Positions 61,801 through 64,000 of a stretch of 64,000 nt of DNA are shown here, in pieces. Positions within the stretch are counted from its first letter, which is position 1. Every line of letters begins with the position of its first letter. A program made the translations under genes and the position numbers. The notes under the pieces are model-generated. The model was not told the origin of the DNA. It worked only from the letters and a program-made list of their open reading frames with translations, and did no database searches. Source of the DNA: Xenopus tropicalis (taxonomy: Eukaryota > Chordata > Amphibia > Anura > Pipidae); assembly GCF_000004195.4 (NCBI RefSeq), contig NC_030678.2, forward strand, positions 89,440,904 through 89,504,903, in the 5' to 3' direction.

Positions 61801-64000
61801 ACTCTTGGTGCGTCTCAGGGAACGGCTCACTAAAGTAGAATCCTCACTCTCCAAAGGGATGAGGTACTGTGGGTGAATAAAGGGCTTACTGGATGTGCAA
61901 GATATAGATAGACTTTACCAGAAACTTCCAGTTTTCAGGTATGTTTCAGGCATGTTGTTTAGTGGACACTCACCAGCAGAAGCATTGGCTTTGGGCAAAC
62001 CTACAGCCAGAGGAAGCAAATTGAACCAATTTTAAGTAAATATGAGCAGGCACTCAAAAATCCAACATGCAGGCCATAAAAAGTAAAGACAAATTATCTT
62101 CATGTAGTTTACACTGTCTCAGTAACCATAGGAGACACCTTACTTCTAACTTCCTAATTATGTCAGTGTATCAGCACTGAGCCACATGCCAGCAGGAACC
62201 CTAAAGGCCTATGGCACCTAGAATATTTTGACTGCAGTGTTGCTCGAAATGCCTTGTGTGCCCATAGGTCTCAAACATAACTTCTCACATAAAAGCAAAA
62301 AGAAAAGAAAAACAAGACGTAACATTTTCACAAATAAATAAAACTAGAAAGGAGTGATTAAAAAAACAGATACAAACCAAAGCAGGAATTCTACGCACAA
62401 ACAAAAATATTTTATTATGGCATTTTCTTTTTATCAGAAGCACCACTTAAAATGATAAATGTAGTGTGATGGTCTTGAAGCTGTGTATACAGGTAGCCAT
62501 TACCTCTAAGGCCAGTTGTTGCTTTCTGAATTACATTTTGGTGCTTGTTAATTAATTTATCCCCGCCCAACCCTCAAGGCTGAATTGGCAGCTGCCCTTG
62601 CATTACCTTGCAGAGGAGTTTAGAAGAGTTAAGCTTGATGTATCTATGTTTATTTTTCACCCTTAATTAATCTGGCTGGCTTTTGTTCCTGTTTCCTTTT
62701 TTTTCAAAATCTTTTCCTAAAGATTTAGATGGAAAGCTTTTAATGACTATATCATGTTATTTTACCTTTTTTTTGTGGTCCCACCATTATATGATGCATT
62801 TCAATGGGTGCTTTTTCCTGATTTTACATAAAAATGTTGTCACAATGTTCCCAAACATTTTGCTTTGTCCTCTATGTTATTATTAGTGAAGTAAAGAGGT
62901 TTAAATACTAACCAGATGCATATGCCATGATTCTGGCTGTAAATAGTGTATTCCAGTTAGTCTGCACCTCATTCAGCCAAGCAAAGCACAAATCACTTAT
63001 TGCTTTAGGTTGTGCATCTGACTGTCAGAGAGTCTTTCACATGAGCCTCCATAGTGTATAATTAATGCTGAAATGATTAACGCCTGCTTAACCAGCTCTG
63101 GTGCTAATATCCTTTGAGTACTTGAAAACTTAAAATTGGGATTCTGCTGCATATATATATATATATGAAACACTGTGACTCACCTCCTACATAGCATGCA
63201 TGCGCATTATGAGTGACTTGTGGCACTCACTTGTTATGCCCGAACTGGGAGCCCCCTCCTGGTGCGGGCTGCCTAACACTGTAGGGAGGGGATATATGCA
63301 GTACATATGATGCAGTGTGGATGGAGGAGATGTGGACAACTTATATACCTGGTAGGAAAATGTACAGTTTACATGTCCTTTAAATAAAATTCAAAATACG
63401 GAAAAGAGTCTCTGTAGGAAAGAGGGTTGAGGACTAGCACTATAGGGTGTAGAAACATAAGGCATTCATGCTTGACCATGCTTATCCTACAGGTGTCTGA
63501 AGCAATATGCAAATGCTATGAACCACACAAAGGATCCTTGGAAATTAATAAGGGTAAAAATGTTTTATTTAAATGCTGGTACATACAATATATGTTGCCA
63601 GATATGAACACTGTTGAGTCACACAAATTATTTCTTTTAAAATCCATCCTCTAAAATCCTTTTGCTAAAAAGCTTTAGTGATGATTTTCTTCATCTTCCT
63701 GCTGAAAAACTACTGGCCCTGCAGGTTATTATCACCAAGACAACCAAATCCAAGTCATTTTGGTAGTGGAAGCTTTGCATCCAATTTCAATAATAATGAT
63801 CCTTCTACTCTCTTATATGCTGTATGAATACAGAACATTTCAGCTTTAGAAAACTATCTTTCCAAAGCATTTTCAATGGCATTGACTCAGAAACAGCAAA
63901 TAGCTTCAGATGTTCAGATCTGTCTCCATTATCTGATCAATAACTAGATCTGTCTACTCTTTCTCCACTGGAATTTTAAACACAGGCTGCAACATTTCCT
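58900..64000. other. man1c1 intron 1 (presumed), no exon found
   Basis: No frame here encodes a mannosidase N-terminus and there is no CpG island, so exon 1 should lie further right. Sequence is mostly non-repetitive to the eye. A direct repeat TTACAGACGG occurs twice near 59,999-60,019. GC-richer stretches at 62,560-62,640 and 63,061-63,120 could be conserved non-coding sequence, but that cannot be judged here. Confidence 0.5.

Noticed and set aside
58700..64000. Possible man1c1 exon 1
   Set aside because: No frame with a membrane anchor or mannosidase stem, no CpG island, and no donor in phase 0 with matching sequence was found.

Overview
The window looks like vertebrate nuclear DNA, most likely from a Xenopus frog. 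It has long AT-rich introns, GT-AG exons that join in frame into conserved animal proteins, one CpG island, and a heavy load of short inverted-repeat DNA transposons. Many of these have TTAA, TWA, TA or 8-bp target duplications, as is typical of Xenopus. No bacterial genes, CRISPR array, tRNA or rRNA was seen.

Two protein genes are present, both on the minus strand, so transcription runs right to left. rlf (zinc finger protein Rlf; N-terminal region only) occupies 1,651-19,103. Exon 1 lies in a CpG island at about 18.5-19.3 kb, and exons 2-5 at 7.2, 6.8, 4.7 and 1.7 kb give an uninterrupted 252-codon frame; the zinc-finger exons lie beyond position 1. man1c1 (Golgi class I alpha-1,2-mannosidase, GH47) occupies 27,990-58,691. 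Eleven coding exons (exons 2-12 by comparison with mammalian MAN1C1) give 445 codons and a stop. They include all the catalytic, calcium-binding and disulfide residues that can be matched to human ER mannosidase I. Exon 1 (cytoplasmic tail, membrane anchor, stem) is not visible and probably lies beyond 64,000. About 8.9 kb of intergenic DNA, rich in mobile elements, separates the two coding regions.

Mobile elements dominate the rest. The main ones are an apparently intact 1.6-kb Tc1-type transposon with a full DD34E transposase in rlf intron 1 (8,736-10,340); a 452-bp solo LTR with a 5-bp duplication (21,612-22,063); a hAT element carrying a second hAT and a TTAA MITE (31,361-32,713); a Harbinger derivative that keeps a stub of transposase coding sequence (46,829-47,624); and dozens of MITEs, often nested. 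Several are near-perfect foldbacks, and three end within about 50 bp of a splice site.

rlf encodes a nuclear zinc-finger protein and man1c1 a Golgi glycosidase; nothing in the window suggests they act together. No previously undescribed system was found. The points most worth a second look are the intact Tc1 copy, the nested and foldback structures, a GC-AG intron in man1c1, MITEs abutting exons, and the rlf-man1c1 adjacency.
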